Of a DNA stretch of 60,887 nt, positions 27,977-37,096 are shown piece after piece. Source of the DNA: Cyanothece sp. BG0011 (GTDB taxonomy: Bacteria > Cyanobacteriota > Cyanobacteriia > Cyanobacteriales > Microcystaceae); the NCBI RefSeq assembly GCF_003013815.1, contig NZ_PRLH01000187.1, positions 1 to 60,887 of the forward strand, given 5' to 3'. How positions within the stretch are numbered: position 1 is the first letter of the stretch; every line of letters begins with the position of its first letter. The translations under genes were made by a program, and so were the position numbers. The notes beneath the pieces are model-generated. The model saw only the letters and a program-made list of their open reading frames with translations. It did no database searches and was not told the DNA's origin.

Positions 27977-29248
27977 ATGAAAATATCTAGATTACCCCTA
28001 AACCTAGCGACTCTAGCCGCCGTTACCCTCGGTAGTTTTATCCCTTCCCATCTTCCCGTTAAAGCTTCTACCTTTAGTGAAACTCAGTTAGATCAAAGTA
28101 AGGTTATTGCCATCGCTAGACCCTACGGAGACGATAAATATGATTTGTTAGTAATTGAGCAAATCCCCGATAAGCGGGATTGTTGGACAGAAAGCGGTTC
28201 CAATCCTGTCTTAGTTGACCCTTTATTACTCAATTTTGACTTTACTGGCATTTGTCGTCGTGCTACGGATAGTAACGGTTATTCCATTCGTCTCGATGGT
28301 AATGATCTTGGTTTAGATTATTTATTGCGTTTGGTCCGTCGTGACGGGGAATTAGTGTTAGTGGGAACCCCCAGAACCCCTGGTTACAGTGAAATTGTTC
28401 TCGGTAGTACCAAAGGCATGGCCGAAGGGTTTATGAAAGTTCATCTCTATCCGGGTTGGCAATTTAGTAAACGAACCTATGAAGAGAAAGTATTAGGCCA
28501 CTTCTATTTTAGCGGTTCTCAAGCTGCGATCGCTGCCGGTGGGGATATTCCTGACACACCCCCTGCCACCACAACCCCGGCCACCCAAACCCCTCGAATC
28601 AGTTTTGTTGATGTTAATAACAACATCTATCAAGCCCAAATTGCTGAAGCGGTTGAAATGGGCTTAGTGTCAGGATTTGATGATAATACGTTTCGTCCTG
28701 ACCAAGCGGTGACCCGTGAACAGTTGATTTCCATGGCCGTTGATGCCATTGGAACGGTTTATAAAGTAGATTTAGATGCCACACCCGAACGGGACGTAGT
28801 TTCTTTTAAAGATGTGGATAGTTCCCGTTGGAGTGCCAAAAAAATTAAATGGGCCCAGTGGAAATTCCTCAATCTTGGTAATCCTAACAACACTTTACAA
28901 CCCAGTGAACCCATTACTCGGGCTGAGTTAATGGATACCATGCGTCGTATGGCTATTCATCTTAGAAATCAGCTAGACTTACCACAAGAATTACAACAAA
29001 CCCAAGAACCCCTTGTTTTTTCAGATACCTCCAATAGTTGGGCCGATGGCGTGATTAGTGAAATGTCGGCTTATTGTGGTGTGGCCACTCCTCTCAATGA
29101 AGAGGGAACTGAGTTTGCCCCTGATGAACAAGCAACCCGTGACTACACTGCGGCCGCTATGGTTCGAGTTTTAGAATGTGTGAAAGCTGAAGCCGAACAA
29201 GCAGCGCAACAAAGGGAAGCAGCAGAAACCGTTACGGAAAATCAGTAA
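27977..29248 (+). CDS. DUF3747 / S-layer homology protein
   Basis: Exported protein of 423 residues. The signal peptide ends near LPVKA (about 26-30). Residues about 35-185 form the DUF3747-type beta domain (SKVIAIARPYGDDKYDLLVIEQ, here cut to IARPYGDDKYDLLVIEQ) with two Cys likely disulphide-bonded. A Thr/Pro-rich linker (about 190-208) leads to SLH repeats (about 209-400), e.g. FVDVNNNIYQAQIAEAV and FDDNTFRPDQAVTREQL, which bind cell-wall polymers. Probable role: cell-surface or outer-membrane-associated structural protein. It stands alone. Confidence 0.8.
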   Translation: MKISRLPLNLATLAAVTLGSFIPSHLPVKASTFSETQLDQSKVIAIARPYGDDKYDLLVIEQIPDKRDCWTESGSNPVLVDPLLLNFDFTGICRRATDSNGYSIRLDGNDLGLDYLLRLVRRDGELVLVGTPRTPGYSEIVLGSTKGMAEGFMKVHLYPGWQFSKRTYEEKVLGHFYFSGSQAAIAAGGDIPDTPPATTTPATQTPRISFVDVNNNIYQAQIAEAVEMGLVSGFDDNTFRPDQAVTREQLISMAVDAIGTVYKVDLDATPERDVVSFKDVDSSRWSAKKIKWAQWKFLNLGNPNNTLQPSEPITRAELMDTMRRMAIHLRNQLDLPQELQQTQEPLVFSDTSNSWADGVISEMSAYCGVATPLNEEGTEFAPDEQATRDYTAAAMVRVLECVKAEAEQAAQQREAAETVTENQ

Positions 29249-29260
29249 TCACTTAACAGT

Positions 29261-29372
29261 TTGCCTACCCCCCCTGCCCCCAACCCCCCCTGCCCCCAAC
29301 CCCCCCTGCCCCCCTTTTAAAGGGGGGTGTGGGGGGTGTGGGGGGTGTGGGGGATGTGGGGGGTAGAGTTTG
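29261..29372. repeat. C-tract/G-tract repeat element, copy 1
   Basis: Tandem C-rich units (CCCCCCTGCCCCCAA) lead into CCCCCCTTTTAAAGGGGGG and then four 9-bp GGGGGGTGT-like units. It can fold into a hairpin, and its G tracts are capable of quadruplex formation. The same design recurs at 32586-32668 and, inverted, at 51957-52042. Confidence 0.8.
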
Positions 29373-29401
29373 GGGGGTTTATCGAAGGTGCAAGATATGA
29401 G

Positions 29402-31216
29402 TTAACTCCACTTATCTAAGTTATCGTCGTGGGTGTGAAGTAACCCTGTAAATAAATCATTCAATTTTTCAGTGCTATATTGAGGTTGCAAGAAAATTTG
29501 TCGCGCATTGATAAAATAACGTTGAATGTTTTGTAAAGGAGCCAATTTAGATTGAATAGACAATAAACTAACTTTCGGTGTCTCCATATTCATTACATTA
29601 ATCCAGGTTTTAACACTGGTCGGTAATTGTTTACCCATACGAAAGTTTAAATTTTCCTGGGATAAGGATTCAATATAACTTGAAGTTAAAAACATTTTAT
29701 ACTGAGATTTTTTAGGGGTTAACTGTTGAATAAATGCTAAACTAACTCCCCTGACTAACTGACGAACAGGTTCAGCTTCTATTCCCATCACTTCTTTGAC
29801 TAGGGTACTCTGTCCCATCACACTATTCATACTATTCATATCACTAATACTCATGTGAGTTCCTCCCATGGCCATGATCATATATTTTTCTGTGGACAGT
29901 TGTTTGAAAGGTTTTAATTGATGGGCAATGGTGGGGGTTATGCCATCATCGGAAGCGGATAACATTAGGGTGGGAACTTTAATTTGAGATAAATTATCCC
30001 CAAATAATTCGCCAATAATGGGATTAAAAACAATGATTTGTTTGATACGATTATCTTTAAATGTTCGTTGGGGATAAGGTAATTCTCCTGCTGCACATTG
30101 TAACCAATCTGCCGGCGATCGCCCTAGGGGAGATTTGTTTTGACAAAAACGTCTTAAGCTTTTCAAATCTAAGGATGCACCCCCCAAGGCCAAGGCAGTA
30201 TAACCTCCAAAAGAATGACCAATCATACTAACTTTTTTAGTATTAAATTTTCCTTTAAATTGGGGATTTTTTTGATTGATAAGGCTTAATCGATTTAAAA
30301 CAAAACTAATATCTTGCGGGCGATCAACGAATTCTGCTGAGGGTAAAATTTGACTTAATTTTATCCCTGTTGCTGTTTTAATTAAGGCATTAATATCACT
30401 TCCAGGATGTTCAACAGAAACCACTGTCAGACCATAAGAGGCTAAATGTCTGGCTAAATAGCGTAGAAAACGACGATCTGAGGCAAATCCGTGGGACATA
30501 ATTACCAGAGGACCGTGGGTTTTTTTGGCCGTATAAATATCTAGGGGAATGTAGCGATCGCGACTACGATCATAAAGGACAGCAGTTTTTATAGAAACTG
30601 TTTGATCTCCTGTTGCAGTGGGATCAAATTTTGCTAAAATATCGGTTTGAGAAGAATTGCTGAAACCTTTTTCTAATTGGGAATTAATCAAGCGACTGTG
30701 TAAAAAAGAACCATTCATTTTTAACCCTAAAAGGGCTACTTTTGACACATCAATAGTAACAGTTTCTTGGGGATACACTCGTAAAAAATTAATAATACTC
30801 AAATGATTTGTTTGTTTTAAAAATAATTGTAACGCTTGTTTAAGTTCCGAGGCATCACTATCAGGTAAAGCTTGACTCATTTGCTTTAATAATTTTTTGC
30901 CGTCGTCACTTTTAAAAAGATCGTCTAAAAATTGTTCTGCAATTAAAGGATCGATATTAAAACTTTGAGATAAAATTTGTTTAACTTCACTGTTTAATAA
31001 AAAACTATAAGGTTTTAAACTATGAGGAATATCTTCACTTTCTGTCAATTTCTGTAAGTCTTCAACTGCAATTTTATGATGCAGTAATCCTGCTTTTAAG
31101 ATAACATTTTCGGCGGCCAAGGTAGGAGATGCGCCAACAAATAAAGATAATAAAATGGGGGACAAACCCCCGACTACGTTGAAAACAAAAGGCGAAAGCA
31201 GTTTCAAAAATTTCAT
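29402..31216 (-). CDS. DUF1400 alpha/beta hydrolase (exported)
   Basis: 604-residue esterase-like protein. The signal peptide ends near PTLAA (about 31-35). An N-terminal helical DUF1400 domain (about 36-160) precedes the alpha/beta-hydrolase fold. The oxyanion segment is VIMSHGFASDRR, the nucleophile elbow is GHSFGG (about 340-345), an Asp is in LSASDDGIT, and a His is in GGTHMSISD, completing a plausible Ser-Asp-His triad. In cyanobacteria this family resembles platelet-activating-factor acetylhydrolase-like lipases. Substrate unknown. It is monocistronic and faces the SLH gene tail-to-tail. Confidence 0.85.
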   Translation of the reverse strand: MKFLKLLSPFVFNVVGGLSPILLSLFVGASPTLAAENVILKAGLLHHKIAVEDLQKLTESEDIPHSLKPYSFLLNSEVKQILSQSFNIDPLIAEQFLDDLFKSDDGKKLLKQMSQALPDSDASELKQALQLFLKQTNHLSIINFLRVYPQETVTIDVSKVALLGLKMNGSFLHSRLINSQLEKGFSNSSQTDILAKFDPTATGDQTVSIKTAVLYDRSRDRYIPLDIYTAKKTHGPLVIMSHGFASDRRFLRYLARHLASYGLTVVSVEHPGSDINALIKTATGIKLSQILPSAEFVDRPQDISFVLNRLSLINQKNPQFKGKFNTKKVSMIGHSFGGYTALALGGASLDLKSLRRFCQNKSPLGRSPADWLQCAAGELPYPQRTFKDNRIKQIIVFNPIIGELFGDNLSQIKVPTLMLSASDDGITPTIAHQLKPFKQLSTEKYMIMAMGGTHMSISDMNSMNSVMGQSTLVKEVMGIEAEPVRQLVRGVSLAFIQQLTPKKSQYKMFLTSSYIESLSQENLNFRMGKQLPTSVKTWINVMNMETPKVSLLSIQSKLAPLQNIQRYFINARQIFLQPQYSTEKLNDLFTGLLHTHDDNLDKWS

Positions 31217-31541
31217 AGGTGCAAAGAATAAAAAGTAATGAAAATTGACTACCTTTGAGTTTCTCCCATTGCCAGTACCTTCGAGGAAGTATTGTTGATT
31301 GTTTCCTGTCTAGTTGCCAACCGGCTGGGTGAGATTCCTTTTCTTAGTATGCCCAATTATAAAGCTTAACTTAGCAATCTTCCGTGACGAAAAAGACGAA
31401 TATACATCTAGTTACCTAATCATCTTTATCTGATGATTCAGTCAGGGATCGCTTGTGACAATTTAGAAAGTGTCATAAATTAGGTTGGCTTTGAGTATTT
31501 AAGTTGGTACATTATGTTTGTGTGTGAGGAGTAAGAGTGAT

Positions 31542-31622
31542 ATGAAAACGCCTTTGGAGTCGAAACACGGCAAGACGCCCGAAGGCTTTTCATTTTTATC
31601 TTTAAGACAATTGAATACATAA
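31542..31622 (+). CDS. possible 26-residue small protein
   Basis: Short frame ATG-to-TAA (protein begins MKTPLESKHGK) preceded by GAGGAG 10 nt upstream. The frame overlaps a hairpin GCCTTTGG/CCGAAGGC that is followed by TTTTCATTTTT, so the same DNA may instead be the terminator of a small RNA. I do not recognise the peptide. It is listed because the ribosome site, promoter-like sequence and terminator-like structure coincide. Confidence 0.25.
   Translation: MKTPLESKHGKTPEGFSFLSLRQLNT
31551..31587 (+). terminator. terminator-like hairpin in intergenic region
   Basis: An 8-bp stem GCCTTTGG (starting at 31551) with CCGAAGGC (ending at 31587, one G-T pair), followed directly by a T-rich run. 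No annotated gene ends just upstream, so it would end an unannotated transcript. Confidence 0.45.
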
Positions 31623-31747
31623 CTAATACCAGAGCTTGTTTTATAGTAGACGAAGGTTTCTAATGTTAAGTTTCACCGAAGGGGTACACTTGTCTGAGAG
31701 TTGAGTGTACTGATTGTTGTTTATATAAAGTTTTTTGAAGTTTGCTC

Positions 31748-32587
31748 ATGAACAATAAGTTATTAGTAATCGGAGCGATCGCTACTCCAGTCTTACTCTC
31801 GATGGTGTGGGGCCTTAACCGACTCTGGGATCACAGACTTGAGCTAGAGGAAGATCCTCTATCCCATAACGAAAGAGGCACGCTTACTGACCAACAGGGG
31901 GAATCTCCCCTACGGGATCTAGGCATCATTGCAACCGGTGCTGCTGGACTGTTCGTGTTGCTTAATCGTCGCTTTGCCTCCAGGGATGCAGAGAGGGCTG
32001 ATCTTAGTGGTGCTGATCTTAACTGTGCCGACTTCAAAGATACCAATCTTAGTAAAGCTGACCTTAGCGGTGCTAATCTTAGATGTGCTAACCTTAGCGG
32101 TGCTAATCTTAGATATGCTAACCTTAGCGGTGCTAATCTCACTGGTGCTGACCTTAGCGGTGCTGACCTCAGTAATACTGAGTTCAGATATGCCAATCTT
32201 AGTGGTGCTAACCTCAGATATGCTAATCTCAGTGATGCGGACCTGAGATATGCTAACCTTAGTGATGCTCACCTCAACTGTGCCTTAGTTGGTGGTGCCA
32301 ACTTTAGTGATGCTAACCTGAGCGGTGCTTTGTTATTTTTTCTCAATTTACGAGAGGTTCAAAATCTTGAACCGCTTCAACTAGAAGCCAAACCTTCACC
32401 TTTTTTGTGTCATGTTGCCCTGCCTCGTTATTCCCAACAACCTGATTTAGATCCTAATCGTGACTGCCATCTCATTCCCCAACTCTTGAGCGCACCGCAA
32501 AGGGGATCTCTTCGAGATCCCGATGACATTTCACTCAAAGAAGCTCAAGAAATCATTAATGAAGCCCGACGACACAAATGGGACTAA
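31748..32587 (+). CDS. pentapeptide-repeat membrane protein
   Basis: 279 residues from the ATG at 31748; an in-frame TTG two codons earlier is less likely. An N-terminal helix (about 5-25) and a second hydrophobic stretch (about 58-72) are followed by about 20 consecutive A(D/N)LSGA-type pentapeptides (about residues 83-195). These fold into a right-handed quadrilateral beta helix. The C-terminal ~85 residues are unrelated and end in a helix (EAQEIINEARRHKWD). Such proteins abound in cyanobacteria with few known roles. The repetitive DNA produces several long antisense frames that are artefacts. Confidence 0.88.
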   Translation: MNNKLLVIGAIATPVLLSMVWGLNRLWDHRLELEEDPLSHNERGTLTDQQGESPLRDLGIIATGAAGLFVLLNRRFASRDAERADLSGADLNCADFKDTNLSKADLSGANLRCANLSGANLRYANLSGANLTGADLSGADLSNTEFRYANLSGANLRYANLSDADLRYANLSDAHLNCALVGGANFSDANLSGALLFFLNLREVQNLEPLQLEAKPSPFLCHVALPRYSQQPDLDPNRDCHLIPQLLSAPQRGSLRDPDDISLKEAQEIINEARRHKWD

Positions 32588-32668
32588 CCCCCCCCGCCCC
32601 TAACCCCCCCTGCCCCTAACCCCCCCTGCCCCCCTTTTCAAGGGGGGTGTGGGGGTGTGGGGGGTAGG
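32586..32668. repeat. C-tract/G-tract repeat element, copy 2
   Basis: Same design as at 29261: C-rich units (CCCCCCTGCCCCTAA), a CCCCCCTTTTCAAGGGGGG core, then G-rich units (TGTGGGGG). It begins at the stop codon of the pentapeptide gene. Confidence 0.8.
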
Positions 32669-32776
32669 GAATAGGCAAGAGTTAGGTGTCTTTGAAACAC
32701 TATTAATAATTGTAGGTATAGCAGTTGAAGCCTAGGTTAGGACATCCTGAACCGTTGAAACTTAGTCTCAGCCTAC

Positions 32777-32807
32777 TTTTGCCTTTTGCCTTTTGCCTTT
32801 TGCCTTT
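32777..32807. repeat. heptameric tandem repeat (TTTTGCC)n
   Basis: Four direct 7-bp units TTTTGCC ahead of the Mrr-like gene, running into GCGTAGCGGTATA, a sequence that also occurs at 43859-43870. Confidence 0.85.
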
Positions 32808-32836
32808 CGCGTAGCGGTATAATAGCATTGTATTTC

Positions 32837-33766
32837 ATGGGTATTCCTGATTATCAATCGATCATGTTTCCTTTGCTTCAATATTCTGGAGATGCTCAAG
32901 AACATTCGTTACGAGAGTGTATTGAAGCTTTAGCTAGTCATTTTAATCTAACTCATGAAGAAAGAAAACAGTTGTTACCCAGTGGAAAACAAGCTATTTT
33001 TGATAATAGGGTAGGATGGGCAAGAACTTATTTAAAAAAAGCAGGACTGTTAGTTAGTACAAGACGAGGCTATTTTAAAATAACAGAAAGAGGTCAATAT
33101 ATCTTAAAAGATAATAGTATTCAAGAAATTGATGCTAAATTTTTAAAGCGTTTTCCCGAATTTATTAATTTTACCAATAATACAAAAAATAAAAATAATA
33201 ACTTATTATCTTCTGAGTCTAATCAACAGTTAAATGTCATAGACGAAACGATAACACCAGAGGAACAATTAGAAAAAATTTATCTTAAAATTAAAGAAGA
33301 ACTCAAAAAAGAACTATTAGAAACCATTAAACAATATCCTCCTAACTTTTTCGAGAAATTAGTCATTGATTTACTGATTTCTATGGGATATGGAGGATCA
33401 AGAAAAGAAGCAGGGGAAGCAGTGGGAAAAGTGAATGATGGGGGCATTGATGGTATTATTAAAGAAGATAGATTAGGGTTAGATGTTATTTATATTCAAG
33501 CTAAACGTTGGGAAAATACTGTTGGCAGGCCAGAAATACAAAAGTTTGCCGGTGCATTATTAGGAAAACAAGCCAAAAAAGGCATATTTATTACTACTTC
33601 TAACTTTAGTAAAGAAGCAATAGAATACACAACCATGATCGACAGTAAAATTATTTTAATTGACGGGGAAAGACTAAGTGAATTATTAATTGATTATAAC
33701 GTGGGGGTTTCTCTAGTTGAATCCTATGCTATCAAAAAAATAGATCACGACTATTTTACAGAATAA
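32837..33766 (+). CDS. Mrr-type restriction endonuclease
   Basis: Type IV-like modification-dependent nuclease, about 309 residues from the ATG at 32837. A longer frame begins inside the TTTTGCC repeat and is not credible. The N-terminal winged-helix Mrr_N domain (about 1-95) includes the GWARTYLKKAGLL and GYFKITERG segments. The C-terminal Mrr catalytic domain has FEKLVIDLLISMGYGG, then GGIDGII (Asp), and YIQAKRW (Q-x-K), the PD-(D/E)XK-like active site with Gln in place of the acid, as in Mrr. It probably cuts foreign methylated DNA (family knowledge). No methylase lies nearby. Confidence 0.9.
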   Translation: MGIPDYQSIMFPLLQYSGDAQEHSLRECIEALASHFNLTHEERKQLLPSGKQAIFDNRVGWARTYLKKAGLLVSTRRGYFKITERGQYILKDNSIQEIDAKFLKRFPEFINFTNNTKNKNNNLLSSESNQQLNVIDETITPEEQLEKIYLKIKEELKKELLETIKQYPPNFFEKLVIDLLISMGYGGSRKEAGEAVGKVNDGGIDGIIKEDRLGLDVIYIQAKRWENTVGRPEIQKFAGALLGKQAKKGIFITTSNFSKEAIEYTTMIDSKIILIDGERLSELLIDYNVGVSLVESYAIKKIDHDYFTE

Positions 33767-33815
33767 CCCCTTTTGATTAAACTAAGAAAAGAAGAAAATA
33801 GAGGATAAATTGATT

Positions 33816-34859
33816 ATGACTGTGTTACTCGCTGGGGATATTGGAGGAACGAAAACCATTTTACGTTTAGTTAATTCAGAAAATCCTAAAAAAGTAAAAA
33901 ATTTACCGGAACAAACCACCTTGTATGAAAAATCTTATCCTAGTCAAAACTATGATGATTTAGTACCGATTGTTAGAGAATTTTTAAAGGAAGCCAAGCA
34001 AGAATTAGAGCAAGAAATTACCATAAAAAATGGCTGTTTTGGTATTGCCGGACCGGTGGTTAATAATGCCTCAGAATTAACCAATTTAAGTTGGTCATTA
34101 ACTAGCGATCGCTTAGAAAAACAGTTATCCTTAGAAAGAGTAAATCTAATTAATGATTTTGCTGCCATTGGTTACGGTATTTTAGGGTTAGAAAAAGATG
34201 ATGTATACTCTTTACAAGACATTGAACCGAAACTGAATACACCTATGGCGGTTTTAGGTGCCGGAACGGGTTTAGGAGAATGTTTTTTGACCCCGTTAGA
34301 AAGTGGAGTTTATGAGGTCTTTTCTTCAGAGGGTTCCCATGGAGACTTTGCCCCACGAAATCAATTAGAATTTGAATTATTAACCTATATTAAAGATAAC
34401 TATAATTTACCCAGAGTGTCTATAGAAAGGGTGGTTTCTGGTATGGGAATTAGTGCAATTTATCAATTTTTACGTCATAAATATCCTGACAAAGAATCTA
34501 ACCGATTAAAAGAAATTTATCAAGCTTGGAATAGTGAAGAAAACATTGATTTAAGCGCAGAAGTTTCTAAAGCCGCTTTAGAAAATGACGATGCTTTATG
34601 TCAACAAACAATGGAAATGTTTATTTCTGCTTACGGCGCAGAAGCGGGAAACTTAGCTTTAAAAATCTTACCCTACGGAGGATTATATATAGCAGGTGGA
34701 ATTGCCGCTAAAGTATTAACTTTACTGAAAAAAGGGTCATTTATGGAATCTTTTAAAGCCAAAGGACGCATGAGTTCACTCTTATCTAAAATGCCTGTTC
34801 ATGTTATTTTAAATCCCAAAGTGGGTTTAATTGGCGCTGCTTTACGGGCAGCCAAATAA
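33816..34859 (+). CDS. glk: glucokinase
   Basis: Phosphorylates glucose to glucose-6-phosphate with ATP, 347 residues from ATG 33816 (a TTG 6 bp earlier is less likely). The phosphate-binding loop GDIGGTKT is at the N-terminus. Further marks are [12 protein letters not shown] (substrate Asp) and [12 protein letters not shown]. Length and motifs fit the bacterial Glk family (PF02685). It heads a tight cluster, with proB 29 bp downstream and eda after that. Confidence 0.93.
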   Translation: MTVLLAGDIGGTKTILRLVNSENPKKVKNLPEQTTLYEKSYPSQNYDDLVPIVREFLKEAKQELEQEITIKNGCFGIAGPVVNNASELTNLSWSLTSDRLEKQLSLERVNLINDFAAIGYGILGLEKDDVYSLQDIEPKLNTPMAVLGAGTGLGECFLTPLESGVYEVFSSEGSHGDFAPRNQLEFELLTYIKDNYNLPRVSIERVVSGMGISAIYQFLRHKYPDKESNRLKEIYQAWNSEENIDLSAEVSKAALENDDALCQQTMEMFISAYGAEAGNLALKILPYGGLYIAGGIAAKVLTLLKKGSFMESFKAKGRMSSLLSKMPVHVILNPKVGLIGAALRAAK

Positions 34860-34888
34860 CGTTTATATACTTATTTTTTAAGCATTAT

Positions 34889-36001
34889 ATGAACCACTCC
34901 CAGACCATTGTTATCAAAATTGGCACCTCAAGTCTGGCTCAACCAGAGACCGGAAAATTAGCCCTATCAACCATTGCTGCTTTGGTGGAAACATTAACAG
35001 AATTAAGGCAACTGGGTTATTCTGTTGTCTTGGTTTCATCGGGGGCGGTGGGAGTGGGTTGTAGTCGCCTAAAGCTAACAGAAAGACCTAAAAAAATAGC
35101 GACCAAACAAGCCATTGCGGCCGTGGGACAAGGTAGATTAATTCGTGTTTATGATGACCTTTTTACTGCTTTAAATCAACCCATTGCTCAGGTTTTGTTG
35201 ACTCGTAGGGAATTAATGGAACGTAGCTGTTATGTCAATGCAAAAAATACCTTTGATGCTTTGTTTGAATTAGGCGTTATTCCCATTGTTAATGAAAATG
35301 ACACCGTGGCGATTGAAGAGTTAAAATTTGGAGATAATGATACCCTTTCTGCTTTAGTCGCTAGTTTAATTAATGCCCATTGGTTGTTTATTTTAACGGA
35401 TGTTGATCGACTTTATTCGGCTGATCCTCGCACCTTTCCTGATGCGAAACCCATTAAACTTGTTAATCGTTTAGAATTAGATCAATTACAAATTAAAGCA
35501 GGCAATAAAGGCTCCCAATGGGGAACCGGAGGAATGTTAACCAAACTAACAGCAGCGAGACTGGCAACATCAGCCGGTGTAACTACCATCATAACCCATG
35601 GGAAGAAGCCAAAAAACCTCTTAAAAATTCTCAACGGCGAAGACATTGGCACGAAATTTGAAGCCCAATTAAAAAATGATAATGCCCGAAAACGTTGGAT
35701 CGCCCATGGGTTATTACCGAGGGGAAAATTGTATCTAGATAAGGGTGCAGTCAAGGCTATTTCTCAAAAAGGAAAGTCTTTATTAGCAGCAGGAATTATT
35801 AAAGTTGAAGGGGAGTTTGATTCTTTAGAAGCGGTTCAATTATGCAATGAAATGGGCAAAGAAATTGCAAGAGGCATTGTTAATTATAGTCAAGAGGAAA
35901 TTGATAAAATAAAAGGCAATCATTCAGATAAAATTCCCGAATTGTTAGGGTATCATGGAGCAGAAACTATCGTTCACAGAGATAATTTAGTCATTAATTG
36001 A
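34889..36001 (+). CDS. proB: glutamate 5-kinase
   Basis: First step of proline synthesis: ATP-dependent phosphorylation of glutamate. The 370 residues have an amino-acid-kinase domain (about 1-255: [55 protein letters not shown]) and a C-terminal PUA domain (about 270-365), the standard long ProB form. It lies between glk and eda with only 9 bp before eda, so co-transcription is likely. Confidence 0.96.
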   Translation: MNHSQTIVIKIGTSSLAQPETGKLALSTIAALVETLTELRQLGYSVVLVSSGAVGVGCSRLKLTERPKKIATKQAIAAVGQGRLIRVYDDLFTALNQPIAQVLLTRRELMERSCYVNAKNTFDALFELGVIPIVNENDTVAIEELKFGDNDTLSALVASLINAHWLFILTDVDRLYSADPRTFPDAKPIKLVNRLELDQLQIKAGNKGSQWGTGGMLTKLTAARLATSAGVTTIITHGKKPKNLLKILNGEDIGTKFEAQLKNDNARKRWIAHGLLPRGKLYLDKGAVKAISQKGKSLLAAGIIKVEGEFDSLEAVQLCNEMGKEIARGIVNYSQEEIDKIKGNHSDKIPELLGYHGAETIVHRDNLVIN

Positions 36002-36010
36002 GGTAAGCGG

Positions 36011-36676
36011 ATGACAGTTAATAATCAGTTTAATTCTTCCCAGTCTTGGAGACATTTATTACAACAAAATCGTGCTATTGCTGTGATTCGCACTGATAAT
36101 ATCGATCAGGGGGTAAACATGGCTAAAGCCGTGGCAGCCGGGGGAATGAAACTGATTGAAATTACTTGGAATAGTTACCAACCAAGTCAAATTATTCAAC
36201 AATTAAGAAAAGATTTACCTGAGTGCATCATTGGCACTGGTACCATTTTAACCCTAGAAGACTTAGAAAAAGCGATCGCAGCCGACATTCAATTTTGTTT
36301 TACCCCCCATGTTAATCAAACTCTGATTAAAACAGCCATTAATCATGACATTCCCATCATTCCTGGGGCATTATCCCCGACGGAAATTATCACCGCTTGG
36401 CAAGCAGGAGCCAGTTGTGTTAAAGTTTTTCCTGTACAGGCCATTGGTGGTGTTGCCTATATCAAAGGGTTACAAGGTCCTCTCGGTGAGATTCCCCTAA
36501 TCCCCACAGGAGGGGTGACTTTAGATAATGCAGCCTATTTTATCGAAGCAGGAGCCATTGCTGTTGGCCTATCGAGTCAGTTATTTCCTCATCAGGCTTT
36601 AGCTCATCAAGACTGGGATAGGGTTACCCAACAGGCTCAACTGTTGATGAAACGTCTTGCAGAATTTCAGCCATAA
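36011..36676 (+). CDS. eda: KDPG / 4-hydroxy-2-oxoglutarate aldolase
   Basis: Class I aldolase of 221 residues that splits 2-keto-3-deoxy-6-phosphogluconate into pyruvate and glyceraldehyde-3-phosphate in the Entner-Doudoroff pathway. It also handles 4-hydroxy-2-oxoglutarate. The catalytic Glu is in LIEITWN, and the Schiff-base Lys is in ASCVKVFP. GTGTILTLEDLEKAI and the phosphate loop PTGGVTLDN are typical. It starts 9 bp after proB. Confidence 0.93.
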   Translation: MTVNNQFNSSQSWRHLLQQNRAIAVIRTDNIDQGVNMAKAVAAGGMKLIEITWNSYQPSQIIQQLRKDLPECIIGTGTILTLEDLEKAIAADIQFCFTPHVNQTLIKTAINHDIPIIPGALSPTEIITAWQAGASCVKVFPVQAIGGVAYIKGLQGPLGEIPLIPTGGVTLDNAAYFIEAGAIAVGLSSQLFPHQALAHQDWDRVTQQAQLLMKRLAEFQP

Positions 36677-36680
36677 AAAT

Positions 36681-36705
36681 GCCTACGAAGTAGAGACTCG
36701 TAGGC
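36681..36705 (-). terminator. terminator of petE
   Basis: Perfect 8-bp stem GCCTACGA/TCGTAGGC. On the minus strand it is followed by ATTTTT, so it reads as the intrinsic terminator of petE. It also lies just past the eda stop. Confidence 0.7.
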
Positions 36706-36736
36706 TAAGCTCTTGAATTGTTAAGAATGATGAAAA

Positions 36737-37096
36737 CTACTTGACAATTACCTTACCAACCATACCAGCACCACGGTGAGGTTCACAGTAGTAAGTATAT
36801 TCTCCAGGCTCGTTAAAAGTGCTTTCAAAGGTTTCGCCAGGGGAGAAAACAAGTCCTTTGTGGGAAAGTTTGGAACTTCCTTCAACCACAACGTTATGGG
36901 GAGCTAACTTATTATTAACCCACTTAACCGTATCTCCTGGGCTAATTTCGACCTTGGAAGGTTCAAATTTTAACATACCACCGTCCGAACCCATTTTAAC
37001 TTCAACGGTTTCGGCGGCTGCGGGGTTAACAGCTACAAAGAAACTGGAGATAACGAAAGCAACTGTAGCAATGAGTAGACCTAATTTCTTAGACAT
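36737..37096 (-). CDS. petE: plastocyanin precursor
   Basis: Blue-copper protein of the thylakoid lumen that carries electrons from cytochrome b6f to photosystem I, 119 residues. A Sec signal ends near NPAAA (about 24-28). Copper ligands are visible: His in APHNVVVEG, then Cys, His and Met in [15 protein letters not shown]. It is divergent from petJ, its functional substitute under copper shortage, with 244 bp between the two starts, so shared copper-responsive control is expected. Confidence 0.97.
   Translation of the reverse strand: MSKKLGLLIATVAFVISSFFVAVNPAAAETVEVKMGSDGGMLKFEPSKVEISPGDTVKWVNNKLAPHNVVVEGSSKLSHKGLVFSPGETFESTFNEPGEYTYYCEPHRGAGMVGKVIVK

Larger units (their letters stand above)
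31217..31747. other. long intergenic region with a possible small transcript
   Basis: About 530 bp between the hydrolase and the pentapeptide gene. Within it, on the plus strand, are a promoter-like pair (TTGGCT, 17 nt, TACATT at about 31484-31512), a GAGGAG Shine-Dalgarno-like site, a 26-codon frame, and a hairpin followed by a T-rich stretch, described separately. The rest is AT-rich DNA with no gene I can support. Confidence 0.5.

Noticed and set aside
29261-29372. CRISPR array suggested by repeated C- and G-rich blocks
   Set aside because: Units are directly abutting and low-complexity with no unique spacers, and no cas genes occur in the window.
31522-31532. Minus-strand ACTCCTCACAC, the core motif of the cyanobacterial small RNA Yfr1
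   Set aside because: The 11-mer is exact, but neither flank forms the required stem-loops and no T-rich terminator follows on the minus strand, so it is probably the complement of a ribosome-binding site by chance.
31831-32272. Long antisense and out-of-frame reading frames across the pentapeptide gene
   Set aside because: They are products of the 15-bp DNA periodicity of the pentapeptide repeats; they give repetitive Ser/Leu-rich translations with no start signals.
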